Below, one piece after another: positions 24,924 through 36,747 of a DNA stretch of 64,000 nt (positions are counted from its first letter, which is position 1; the number at the start of each line of letters is the position of its first letter). The translations under genes were made by a program, and so were the position numbers. Source of the stretch: Dillenia suffruticosa (taxonomy: Eukaryota > Streptophyta > Magnoliopsida > Dilleniales > Dilleniaceae); assembly GCA_033439265.1 (NCBI GenBank), contig JAVTVX010000005.1, forward strand, positions 4,846,001 to 4,910,000, read 5' to 3'. The notes below the pieces were generated by a model, which was not told the DNA's origin, searched no databases, and saw nothing but the letters and a program-made list of their open reading frames with translations.

Positions 24924-26009
24924 TCAACCTCGCTCAAATATCGGTCCGGTCCATTTTGACTTTAACTTGCCTGGAATGAATTTCAATCTTAAATTAAAAT
25001 GAAGGACTTTATGGCCTACCATAAATCGTTTCTGATGTGGGAGTTTGTCTTGAAAAAATTTATCCCATTGTGCAAAATTATTTGTAAAATTCTTTTCAAA
25101 TACAAAATTCAATTTATTTTGCACAAAAGAGTCATGAACAGTGAAGTCCATCTCCTTCTCATCATATTGTTCCTTGGAATATGTCAACCTACCAGGAAAA
25201 GGAGAAGAGATAGTTAGTTTCAAATTTGAGTTGTTCAGTTCCTCACTTACCTTTGTGGCCGATTCATTTAATATTGATACTTTGGTTTGTTCGGCCTCTT
25301 TATCTTCTTCAGTTGTCGATGAGTTGTCCTGTAGTTTCCCTTCATTCTTGACCACCATAACACTCCAATTTTTTTCCAGGTCGATCTCTACTTGAGAGGT
25401 TAGCTTCCCATTATTTTTCTCCATTCGACTTATGGTCGTTGCCAGTTGCGAAACCTGATTTTTCAAGTTTTGGATGCTGATTCTTGTCTCTAGTTGAAAT
25501 CGTTGATTTTCCTGTTGTAACCGTTGGATTTCCTGTTGAAACAATTGAGTGTTGTTAGTCAAACTTTTAACAATTTCTTCTAAAGACTTAACTTGATTGG
25601 AAGAGGGTTGCTGAGATTGAAATTGTGATCGGTATTGTGGTTGTTGTTGGAACTCTTGTGGCCAATTTCCATAACTGAAGTTTGGTTGATCCAACCATCC
25701 TTCGTTGTAGGGGTTCGAATATGGATCATCATAAAGAATGGGACACTTATCAGTTGGATGCCTCATGTTCGAGCAAATACCACATGCTTTCACTTGTTGG
25801 ATTTGTCCTACAACAAATCTTTCCACAATAGAAATTAGGGAATTTATTTTATGTTCAAGAGAAAAACTACTCACCTCATTGACCCTTGTTGGAACATCTT
25901 GCCATATTCTAAATTGATGGGGAGTCTCAATATTAGAAAAATCACTGCAAAAAGCATGTTCATTAAAATTAGGAAATAACAACTCCCTTAAAGTCTTTTG
26001 ACTGGCCAT
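24924..26009 (-). CDS. Reduced gag protein fused to the end of an integrase
   Basis: A 361-residue ORF. It opens with MASQKTLRELLFPNF, like Gypsy/Athila-type gag starts. A zinc knuckle with C76, C79, H84 and C89 (CX2CX4HX4C) follows, then a Gln-rich and coiled-coil-like stretch (about 110-200) and an acidic segment (about 215-260). The last 40 residues (VLHFNLRLKFIPGKLKSKW, then TGPIF) match the C-terminal GPY/F region of Gypsy integrases. The central capsid region normally found before the knuckle is almost absent. The ORF is thus a deletion fusion of gag ends with the last codons of pol. It starts 120 bases after the primer binding site. Confidence 0.85.
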   Translation of the reverse strand: MASQKTLRELLFPNFNEHAFCSDFSNIETPHQFRIWQDVPTRVNEVSSFSLEHKINSLISIVERFVVGQIQQVKACGICSNMRHPTDKCPILYDDPYSNPYNEGWLDQPNFSYGNWPQEFQQQPQYRSQFQSQQPSSNQVKSLEEIVKSLTNNTQLFQQEIQRLQQENQRFQLETRISIQNLKNQVSQLATTISRMEKNNGKLTSQVEIDLEKNWSVMVVKNEGKLQDNSSTTEEDKEAEQTKVSILNESATKVSEELNNSNLKLTISSPFPGRLTYSKEQYDEKEMDFTVHDSFVQNKLNFVFEKNFTNNFAQWDKFFQDKLPHQKRFMVGHKVLHFNLRLKFIPGKLKSKWTGPIFERG

Positions 26010-26129
26010 GTCCGAATGTTTTAAATCCTTCTCTTCAATGTCGTTGACAAATTTTCAATAAATTCACTGCAAATATTAGTCCCAAAAATAAAAAGGAAAC
26101 AAAACTTAAAAGAAATAAATCACTTAACA

Positions 26130-26151
26130 CCGTTCCCCGGCAACGGCGCCA
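26130..26151 (-). other. Primer binding site (tRNA-Asp type)
   Basis: TGGCGCCGTTGCCGGGG on the minus strand, five bases inside the 5' LTR. It is complementary to the 3' end of plant tRNA-Asp, as known for Athila/Tat-type Gypsy elements. Confidence 0.85.
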
Positions 26152-26156
26152 AAATT

Positions 26157-27641
26157 TGGTGTGTCGTCAAACAACCAAAAATAAAATTACCTACTTCACT
26201 AAGACGAGTCTAGGGTGAGCAGGGTCGAATCCACAGGGAACGGTAGATTTATCTCTTTCAAAGAAAATAAAAATATGGGGGGTTTGATAAAATAATCTAA
26301 AATAACTAAGCAAACAAATCACTAAAATTAACTACAATAAAATGATGAGAAAATATCAATTAAAGAAAATGATGTCAATGAAGAGGAAAAACCTAGCCAA
26401 AAGAGTTATTTCCACCTTGATATATTTGATTGATCATCGATACAAAAATTACTCGATATTATGCGAATAAATTGGTTATAGCCGCTAAGTACCACGAAGC
26501 GACCAATCTCTCCGTATTTCTTCGGTAATCAAGATACCATCGTTAATTACTTCCCTAATCGAAAGACAACCCAAGAGACCCTCGTTGGATTTAATGTTTC
26601 GACAGCATTAAGATCTAGAGAGACTCAATTCTAATAAGTAAATTCCAATCTGGATTTATTTAAATTAGATTACCTAATCTCTTGACGTAAATCCTACCGC
26701 TTGCGAGGCCATAAAATTATGTCAATTACCACTCCATTAAAAACATACAAATCTTGCTATTTTTAAATGGTAGTAGACTATTCTAGGGCTATTAAATATA
26801 GCGCTCTATTTAACAATTCCAAAACAATCATAAACACTAAGCATAGAGATTAAATAAATACCCACAAATATCAAGCAAATAAAATCATTTAGATCTCACA
26901 ATTATCATTCATCAAGAGTTCAATAATCCTTTGACTAGAAAAATAAATTAAAAACAAAGCATAATAAAAAAAAACTCATAAAAAATGAATATTGCTTCTA
27001 AGAAATGAAGAAAAGAACAAAGAGTTTCTCCCCCGACTGAAGGCTGCTACTGTAGACGTGAATAGTGCTGCCCCCAAGGGGCTGCCTGGCTGCCTCCTCC
27101 AAGGTTCCCTCCAAGGTTTGGAATACTCTTATATATATATATGAGTAGAAACCCTAAATAACATAAGATTTTTCCTATTTGTAAAAAATAAATATTTATA
27201 ACCCTAATAACTACTAAATAAAAAGAAAGTAAAAAGAAAAAAGTAAAATTCCTAAAACATAATATCTAACAAATTTACATTTTTAAAATTTTTTTTCTTA
27301 AATATTAGGAATGGAATAAAATTCTTCAATATTTTCAATATTCCAAATCCACTCCAATTTCCTTTTGAATGTGTAATTGGGAAAGGAAATTTTTACTACA
27401 GTAAATATTCAAAATCTCTTGCTTGTCTCTTGAAATCCACGTGCTCACGTGCTAATAAAAGAGTATTGTTGTCCAATTTTCCATATTTTACAAAATTGCT
27501 CCAATTTAGCTCATTTTTCTTCATTTTCCATAATAAATCTCATCCTAAATCAAATGTCACAAAACATAAATATTATTATAATATTTATTTAAAAATAATA
27601 CAAAATCAATCACAAATATTACACTTATTTAACCTCTATCA
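26157..27641 (-). repeat. LTR (5' LTR in element sense)
   Basis: Matches 21482-22967 over its full length with scattered substitutions and a few small indels. It ends against the second AAAAG copy. Confidence 0.93.
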
Positions 27642-30600
27642 AAAAGTTTTTGAATGACAGGCTACCAAGATCAAATAATATGAATTCTTTAAATTTTGCT
27701 AATTGTAAAACTTTTTAATATATAAATTTTAACATTAATATTTTAATATATTAAATATTAAAACATCAAATTTTAAAATAAAATATCACATATTTTAAAT
27801 ATTTCATTCATACAACATTAATATTTTTTTAGCATTGATACTAATTTATAATATTAAAAATTAGTATTTATTAATTTATATATTAGATATTAAATATTTT
27901 TTATATATATTCAAATTGTTGATTACTTATAATATTAAACAAAAATTAAAAATATTATAAAATATTAAATTGAATATTATATTACCTTGATAGTTTTGTA
28001 CTTGGCAGAACTATTTTGGTACTTGTGGAGAACCATGAGGTGGTTCTGTACTTTGAAAAAATACATGGGTTGTTCCGCACTTTAGAGAACCACATGGTAA
28101 GATAGTTCTGTTAATTTTAGTATCTGTATTTTTTCAGTTTTAAAATATCTTAAAAATAATTTTTTTAGTATTTTTAAAATTTTAAATTTTCTAATATTAT
28201 TAGATGAAATGAAAATATTTTTATAAATGCACTAAAAATTTCGCATAATATTAAAATTTTGCCTATTGTAAAATTTTTTAATATATCAATTTTAGCAATA
28301 ATATTTAAAAATATTAAAAATTTATATTTCGGGTTTTTAAATAATAATTTTGTATATTTTAAATATTTATCTGTTAGAACATTAATATTTTTTTTAGTAT
28401 TAATACTAATCTGTAATATTAAAAAGTGATCATTTAATAATTGGCAGTTGTGTAGAACCACTTTGGTGGTTATGCGTTTCAGAGAGTTATATGGATAGTT
28501 CTGCACTTGGTAAAACCACGGTGGTGGTTCTGCTCTCGGTAGAACTTCCTAGATAGTTCTGCACTTCGCATGACTACTTTGGTGGTTATGTATTTCGGTG
28601 GTAATTCTGTCGATTTTAGTTTCTGTTTTTTTTTTTAATCTGAAAATATTTCTAAATTAGTTGTTTGTTAGTTTTGATTAAATAATCATGTGATTAAAAA
28701 ATTTTATGATTGTATTTAGTATATCTAAAATATTTGTAATGCATTCATCGAGGAAAATTTTTTTTTATGAGGGGCTAGATTTTGTAAAGTTTCTGGATGA
28801 CAATCCACTAAGATGAACTAATATGAATTCTTTAAATTTTGTTAATTGCAAAACGTTTTAATATATAAATTTTAAGATTAATATTTTAATATATTAAATA
28901 TTAAAACATTTTAGGTTTTAAAATAAAACATTACATATTTTAAATATTTCATTCATACAACGTTAATATTTTTTTAGCATTAATACTAATTTATAATATT
29001 AAAAATTAGTATTTAATAATTTATATATCATATATTAAATATTTTTTATGTATATTCAAATCGTTGATTACTTATCATATTAAATCAAAATTAAAAATAT
29101 TATAAAATATTAAATTGAATATTACATTATCTTGGTAGTTTTATTGTTGGCAAAACTATCTTGGTACTTGTGGAGAACTATTAGGTGGTTCTGTACTTTG
29201 AAGAAATACATGGGTTGTTCCGCACTCGACAGAACCACGGTGGTGAGATAGTTCTGTGAATTTTAGTATCTGTATTTTTTCAGTTTTAAAATATCTAAAA
29301 AATAATAATTTTAGTATTTTTAAAATTTTAATTTTTCTAATATGATTAGATGAAATATAAATATTTTTATAGATGCACTAAAAATTTTGCATGATATTAA
29401 AATTTTGCTTATTGTAAAATTTTTTAATATATAAATTTTAGCATTAATATTTAAATATATTAAATATTAATATATCAGGTTTTAAAATATAATATTACAT
29501 ATTTTAAATATTTATTTGTTATAACATTAATATTTTTTCAGTATTAATACTAACTTGTAATACTAAAACGTTATCATTTAATAATTGGCAGTTGTGCAGA
29601 ACCACTTTGGTGGTTATGCGTTTTGGAGAGCTACATGGATAGTTCTATACTTCGTAAAAGCACCCTGGTGGTTCTGCTCTTGGTAGAACTTTCTAGATAG
29701 TTCTGCACTTCGTATGATTACTTTGGTAGTTCTGTATTTGGGTGGTAGTTCTGTCGATTTTAGTTTTTGTTTTATTTTTAATCTGAAAATATTGTAAATT
29801 AGTTGTTTGTTAGTTCTCATTAAATAATCATTTGATTAAAAAATTTAATGATTGTATTTAACATATCTAAAATATTTGTAATGCATTCATTGAGGAAAGT
29901 TTTTTTTATGAGGGGCTAGATTTTGTAAAGTTTCTGAATGACAATCTAGTAAGATCAACTAATATGAAATCTTTAAATTTTGCTAATCGTAAAACATTTT
30001 AATATATAAATTTTAAGATTAATATTTTAATATATTAAATATTAAAACATTTCAGGTATTAAAATAAAATATTACATATTTTAAATATTTCATTCATACA
30101 ACATTAATATTTTTTAGCATTAATATTTTTTAGCATTAATATTAATTTATAATATTAAAAATTAGTATTTAATAATTTATATATCGGATATTAAATATTT
30201 TTTATATATATTCAAATCGTTGATTACTTATAATATTAAATAAAAAATAAAAATATTATAAAATATTAAATTAAATATTACATTACCTTGATAGTTTTAT
30301 ACTTGGTAGAACTATCTTGGTACTTGTGGAGAACCATGAGGTGGTTCTGTACTTTGAAGAAATACATGGGTTGTTCCGCACTTGGCAGAACGACGGTGGT
30401 TAGATAGTTCTGTGAATTTTAGTATCTGTATTTTTTCAGTCTTAAAATATCTAAAAAATAATTTTTTTAGTATTTTTAAAATTTTAATTTTTCTAATATC
30501 ATTAGATGAAATGAAAATATTTTTATAGATGCACTAAAAATTTTGCATAATATTAAAATTTTGCCTATTGTAAATTTTTTTAATATATAAATTTTAGCAT

Positions 30601-31502
30601 TAATATTTAAATATATTAAATAGTAATATTTCAGGTTTTAAAATATAATATTACATATTTTAAATATTTATTTGTTACAACATTAATATTTTTTTCAGTA
30701 TTAATATTAATTTGTAATATTAAAAAGTTTTCATTTAATAATTGGTAGTGTGCAGAACCACTTTGGTGGTTATGCGTTTCGGAGAGGTATATGGATAGTT
30801 CTGCACTTCGTAAAAGCACTCTGGTGGTTCTGCTCTTGGTAGAACTTCCTAGATAGTTCTGCAATTCGTATGATTACTTTGGTAGTTCTGTATTTCGGTG
30901 GTAGTTATGTCGATTTTAGTTTCTGTTTTTTTTTTAATCTGAAAATCTTTGTAAATTAGTTGTTTGTTAGTTCTTATTAAATAATCCTCTGATTAAAAAA
31001 TTTTACGATCGTATTTAACATATCTAAAATATTTGTAATGCGTTCATCGAGGAAATTTTTTTTTATGAGGGGTTAGATTTTGTAAAGTTTTAGAATGACA
31101 ACCTACTAAGATGAAATAATATGAATTCTTTAAATTTTGGTAATTGTAAAACCTTTTAATATATAAATTTTAACATTAATATTTTAATATATTAAATATA
31201 AAAGCATCAAGTTTTAAAATAAAATATTACAGATTTTAAATATTTGATTCATACAACATTAATATTTTTTTAACATTAATACTAATTTATAAAATAAAAA
31301 ATTAGTATTTAATAATTATTATATTAAATATTAAATATTATATATATATATATTCAAATTGTTGATTACTTATAATATTAAATCAAAATTGAAAATATTA
31401 TAAAATATTAAATTGAATATTACATTACTCTGGTAGTTTTGTAGTTGGCAGAACTATGTTCGTACTTGTGCAGAACTATCAGGTGGTTCTGTACTCGATG
31501 GT

Positions 31503-31537
<35 letters not shown>

Positions 31538-32454
31538 TGATCTCATACATTGCGATTTTGATAGAATAATATTCATTTAAGATTATAGAAATATCGAGTA
31601 AAAAAATTTGAAAATATTTTTCATAAAAAAATTTAAAGGTTCATATTATAATAATATGCAAATTAAATAATAATTTGATTAAAAAATTTTATGATTGTAG
31701 TAAAAATATCTAAAATATTTGCAATGTGTTCGTTCACAAATATTTTTTTTGAAAGGCTAAATTTTGTAAAACTTCTGAATGACAACTATCCGAGATCATA
31801 TAATAAGAATATTTAAAATTTTGCCTATTGTAAAATTTTTTAATATATAAATTTTAGCATTAATATTTAAATATATTAAATATTAATATTTCAGGTTTTA
31901 AAATATAAGATCACATATTTTAAATATTTATTTGTTACAATGTTAATATTTTTTCAGTATTAATACTAATTTGTAATATCAAAAAGTTATCATTTAATAA
32001 TTGGCAGTCGTGCAGAACCACATTGGTGGTTATGGGTTTCGCAGAGCTACATGGATAGTTCTGCACTTCGTAAAACCACCCTGGTTGTTCTGCTCTTGTA
32101 TGACTACTTTGGTAGTTCTGTATTCTGGTGGTAGTTTTGTCAATTTTAGTTTCTGTTTTTTTTTATCTGAAAAAATTTGTAAAATAGTTGTTTGTTAGTA
32201 TTTTAAAAATTATAACTTTTCTTATATCATAAGATTAAATTGAAATATTTTTATATATGCACTAAAAATTTTTCATAACATTATAATTAAAATATCAATC
32301 GTCAGTAAACTTGAAATTTAGTGTACACTGTATAAAATATATATGGAACTAAATAAATGTGGGAAAAATGTATCTGTGGAATGTTATATTGAGAGGATAT
32401 AATGGTTTTTTGCCAGCTGTATTTTATTGTTTTTTTGTTGTAAGGTGTGATTGT

Positions 32455-32610
32455 GAGATTAGCAGAACTTGGGTGTGGGGGGCTGCAGGTATAACCATTG
32501 TTTGTGTGATTGGCGGAACCGTTTTGGTTCTGCGGTTGGTGGAACCTCGAGGTGGCTGTGCGGTTGGTAGAATCGTGTTATGGTTCAGTAGTGGGGAGAA
32601 GCGGTGGTGG
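32455..32610. repeat. Cluster of AGAACC/GGTTCTGC motifs
   Basis: Degenerate motif copies (AGCAGAACTTGG, GGCGGAACCGTTTTGGTTCTGCGG, GGTGGAACCTCGAGG) lie immediately before the coiled-coil pseudogene, outside the AT-rich array. Confidence 0.7.
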
Positions 32611-32689
32611 GTCCTGCGAAGGGAAGCGTCGTTTGTGGTTGCCGAGAGGGAACGAAAGAGCGAATCGAGTAGGGGAGAGATCAGTGCCC

Positions 32690-34582
32690 ATGGATAAGGA
32701 GTATGTAAGATACAGTGTACAGGTGCCGTATTTAGGTCCATTGTCGGTTGTCCTAAAAGGTTGGAATATATTTCCAACTTTGTTCATTCCCAGTGCGTGG
32801 AGGTTGATAGTAGCTGTTGTCAGTTTGGTAAGTTTTTGTCGGTTGAGGTTTGATTTTGAAATCTTGCTCTGTGTTTCGTTCTAAGAAAGTGTGCAATGGG
32901 AGGTGCCAATGAGGATTGGTACTGCGTTCAACCACGTAAAGAGTCGAACTGGAAGTTTTATTATAGGGAGACTCTTGATAGATCGTGGAAGAGAAAGTTT
33001 TTTTTTTATCGAGTTTCTAAATGAAAGTTTGTTGCCTTTTATACCGGCAGAAGGTGAACCTTTCATATGGGCTTGCAACCCATTAACTCCTGTTTCTGTG
33101 CGTGGGGATTTTGTGAAATCAGTTGGTAGATATTGTGTTGGGAAGGGAAGTTCTATTTGGGTGGATACACTCATCCACGATGAGATGTTGATGTTTGCTG
33201 GTCTTTTGTTAAATGAGAAAGTGAAGATCGAAAGGGCAATCTTGGTAGAGAAAAGAGCAATAGAAGTTGTGGACTCTCTAAGGTTTGCACAAGTTGATCA
33301 CCTGGACAGAGTGATGACGATAAAAGAAATAAGAAATATGATGCAAAAAAAGTTGGAGGGGGAAGTAAGTCAGCCCGATGAGCATACACCAGAAGAGGGT
33401 CATTATAGAAGGAAAAGAAAGCTTGTCTGTAGATCTGGGAGTGATGAAGGGGAAGAGAGTGAGGAGGTGAGAAAAGAAAGGGAAGAGAGCGGTATTGTTG
33501 GGACTGCCGGTGAGAACCTGAAGGATTTGGTCATTGTTTGTGATGAGGAGAATGATGGTCAGAGGAAGGCAGATCTGGGAAAAGAATCTGTTGCAGGGCG
33601 CATGGAATCGCTGGGAGAAAAAGAAACAGAGTTAGCAAACAATATGTTAATTGTTCAGAGTGGCTCCAGTAGTGTCGTTGCACCCATTGATAGGTCCAGA
33701 GATGTGAAACAGAAGGGAGTTGCTGTAGGTGGCCATCATCCAGAGTTTTGCCATTTGGATTTGGAAGAAGCGAGAAAGTTTGCGGATGGAATTGGTTTTA
33801 GTCACAAGGAAAGTTTATTGAACCGGTTATCCTTGGAAGAAGGAGATGATGCTGTCATGAATTTTTTGCTTCAGGTAATTTTTCCATAAATGTTAACATT
33901 TTTGGGAAATATTACGCATGATATATTTGGTATAAAATATATAACGTGTGAAATCAGAATTTTTTTACTTTTGTGTGTATATTTTTTTGAATTAGGCTGC
34001 TACATTTGTTAAATTTCAAAGACTGCGAAAGAGAAGAATAATAAATGAAATGCATGGAAGTTGGAGGAGAATTTTGGTGTGACTGCTGCTGCCGCTGAAA
34101 GGATAGAAGAGCTGACCACAACGATAAAAAAGATGGAAGGAATGTTGGAAATATTGAAGGCGGATCTTCAATCATCTTATGAAATCAGCAGTGCAGCTAT
34201 ATCAGAATGTGAGAAGTTGGATGCTATACTGAGAAAGACTGAGGGTGAGTGGCGAGCTGTTTTAAAATTAGCAGAGGAGAGAGGCGAGGCTCTGAAGGTT
34301 TCAGAGAAAAGGGTTCGAAATTCAGCAAGAATATGAAAGGAGGAATGAAGAACTCGCGGAGAAACTGAGAAAGGCGGAATAATTTGTCCGGAGAGCTGGA
34401 CTGGAGGAACCTTTTTTGTGTGGCAAGGAAAACGAGAATTCATCTGGATTGCAGGTTAAAGGTTTTGCTGGTTTTCTCGGTGGAGAAATTAAGGATATGG
34501 GTTCTCGCGTTGCTTCTCTTTGAGAAGATTTGAATCGGTTGAAGAAGAAATCAGATGGATCACCATGTGGACAGATTTCGTG
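32690..34582 (+). pseudogene. Decayed two- or three-exon gene with a coiled-coil C-terminus
   Basis: Exon 1 is 32690-32827 (46 codons, donor TTTG|GTAAG). Exon 2 starts at 32890, contains DWYCVQPRK and then SWKRKFFF, and changes frame in a run of ten T at 32998-33007. It then stays open with PFIPAEGEPFIW to a donor near 33876. The last exon (from about 33997) encodes a coiled coil rich in Glu/Lys (EENFG..AAAERIEELTTTIKK..). It has frame changes near 34055 and 34310 and stops at 34379-34381 and 34522. The W...SWK..FFF pattern before a charged coiled-coil tail resembles plant gag-like/Transposase_28-type proteins, but this is tentative. It is on the strand opposite to the Helitron genes. Confidence 0.65.
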
Positions 34583-34599
34583 AACACTGTTCGGGTGGT

Positions 34600-36747
34600 T
34601 TATAAATCTGGCTTGTACTCTTTGATATTGCTTGAGAATTGGGTATAGTTTTCGGAAACAATGATCAGGTTTTTGTCTATTATTTGCTTTCTCTTTATGA
34701 GTTTTTTTTTTGTTTGGTTTGTTTTTTTTTTGAGGTATAAAGGGGTTATGCAATCAGGCAAGAAGTGACTGGGGCAAAAGTAAAAACTTTTTGGGTATGA
34801 AATTATGTGGCATCGAAGATGTTTTATGTTCTCTTTCTGTTCAATGTGTTGTTCAGGATGCTGGTCATTTTATGCTGTTTATGACTAAATCAGGTGTAAG
34901 CTAGGTCTTTCTGGTGGAGGAGCTATGTTTCACCCTTTCAGATGTTATTTATTTTTTGTTTTGTGTCAAATGCAATGTTAATTCTCCATTTTAGTATCTT
35001 CTGTTTCTACCATAACATGCTTATTACTGTTGCTAAAGTATGTAGACCTGCAAAACATCGAGCGATTGGAATAAAATGTGCAAGCTATGCTAGCCAAGTA
35101 GTTTCTAACATCTAAAGTAAACCATAGTGGCTGCGATGATATTCTTCAAAATTGGTAGTTCTGTGAGAGTATTATTGTAATATTAAAACATAATGAAGAA
35201 CCAAGAACCGTCACACCACAGTGTGCATTGGTTGTGTTTTTTTTCGTGCAGTGTTGTTTTTTTTGTGCGATGCTGGCTGTTTTATTTTCTGGTTGAGGTT
35301 TCTGAAATTTTGGTTTGGTAAGGGTTCTCAAGATTTGTGTTTGCAGAATAGTTTACTGTGCGCTAGTTGGTCCGTTGATGAAATGCTTAATGGAATGGAT
35401 TAAGTTGTTGTTTGGTTGGTATTCAATGATAGAATTTTTAAATCGAATCCAATTAATATTATTGGTAGAAAGCTTTTTTTTTTAATAAATTTTTTTTGTC
35501 GTACGCTTAGAAGCAAGGAGTTTTCGGACGAGCAGAACAATATTATGGTTCCAGGGATCATATATTTACAGGGTGGTTCTGCGTGTAGTAGAATTCGAAT
35601 TTGACTCCATTCTAGTCAAAGCAAAAGGAGGACTGTGTGCTGGTTTATGAGGCATGATATATACATATATTTATTTTTTTTTGAGTGGTTGCTTTTTGTA
35701 GGGTTCATAGGGAAAATACATGTAAATGATAAAAAAAATTTACATTGCTTTAGTTTGTGTAAAATAAAGCGGAAAGGTTTATTTTTTTTTTGCTTCCGGG
35801 AGTTGTTCTGCAAAAAACAAAAAAAAAAATTTCGTTGAAGGATCTGACAGTCGAAATAATGTAACGATATTGTAAATAAATCGAACTGTGGTATAATTGA
35901 ATATTTTTATTTTGATATCTAGGATCTGATTATTGCTTCTAGTAAACGTTTAATGGAATGTATGTAATATTGCTCTGGATTGTATTTAATGGTAAAGTTT
36001 TTGAATTACAGCATGAGAAAACCTAGCCTGTGTGGAAAAGTTAAAAATAGACCTGAATAATGTTATTGTCAAGCTTGTTTTTTTATGTTCATAAAATTCT
36101 TTTTTGTCGTTGTGCGCGGAGAATGATGTCGTTCTGCGGCTTACGGAAGAATAAAGTGGTTCAGCGTTCTCTGGGGCGGAATGCGATCTTTAGATGGGCA
36201 GATCAACAGGATGGTTCTGCGCGGTGGAGAATGATAGCGTGGTTCGACGGGAGCTCGGCGCCTTGGTGGAACGATGCTATAGTGTAATAACATAAGTATT
36301 AAAATATTCTTATAACATTTTGAAAATGGAAAAGAATGCAGGTCATACTTAACTATATTTAGATTTAGACTGCATAGATCTATTTTTTAACAATGGGATG
36401 TCAATATGTGTATTTAACAGGAAACATATAATGTTTAGTGGGTAAAAAAAAATAAAAGTAAAGGCATCATGTTATGCCTTTATGTAATTGCTTTTTTAAA
36501 TTTTTTTCTGTCGTTGTGAGAGTAGTAGTCGTGTTTTTGTGGGTTGTAGAACCACGAGGTCGTTCTGTGTTTTGCTGAATGAGATCATGGTCCGTAAGCA
36601 CAAAATAGTTTAATAATCATTTAACTAATGACATAGAATATGGAATCGATGAGATATAATGAATGCGAAGAATGAACAGTGCGGCAGAGAGCGAGAAAAG
36701 TGGAACAATGAGATATAATGGTACGAAACGTGAAATGTGCCATTAGT
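34600..36747. other. Non-coding part of the accessory block
   Basis: No gene recognised. It contains motif clusters at 35530-35600, 36110-36290 and 36545-36600, including GTAGAACCACGAGGTCGTTCTG. Short frames here are driven by T-runs and the motif. Confidence 0.5.

Larger units (their letters stand above)
21482..27641 (-). mobile_element. Non-autonomous gag-only LTR retrotransposon (TR-GAG-like)
   Basis: A complete 6160-bp element on the minus strand. LTRs of about 1486 bp (21482-22967) and 1485 bp (26157-27641) start TG and end CA. Five-base direct repeats AAAAG flank it at 21477-21481 and 27642-27646. The primer binding site (minus 26151-26132, TGGCGCCGTTGCCGGGG) is the type complementary to tRNA-Asp seen in Athila/Tat-like Gypsy elements. 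The purine tract GTGTGGGGGAATT adjoins the other LTR at 22980-22968. The interior holds one reduced gag ORF and no protease, reverse transcriptase or RNase H, so movement would need proteins from another element. The first 120 bp of the two LTRs differ at about five positions, so the insertion is not brand new. Confidence 0.93.
20990..32290. repeat. AT-rich tandem array, unit about 1.15 kb, interrupted by an LTR element
   Basis: A landmark, ATGAGGGGCTAGATTTTG, recurs near 21453, 28767, 29907 and 31064, with diverged copies near 20985 and 31745. Spacings are about 1140 and 1157. The 7.3-kb gap between the first two becomes about 1150 once the 6165-bp insertion and its duplication are removed. 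Each unit has long A/T stretches and two clusters of the AGAACCAC / GTGGTTCTGC motif (for example 28015-28110 and 28440-28620). A T-run of about 30 lies at 31507-31536. The array is non-coding, and short frames in it are chance. Confidence 0.85.

Noticed and set aside
25635..25838. Plus-strand frames opposite the gag ORF
   Set aside because: Shadows of a 361-codon ORF that has a zinc knuckle on the minus strand.
32424..32777. 117-codon minus-strand frame over the start of the coiled-coil pseudogene
   Set aside because: Antisense to exon 1 of the pseudogene and to a motif cluster, with no independent evidence.
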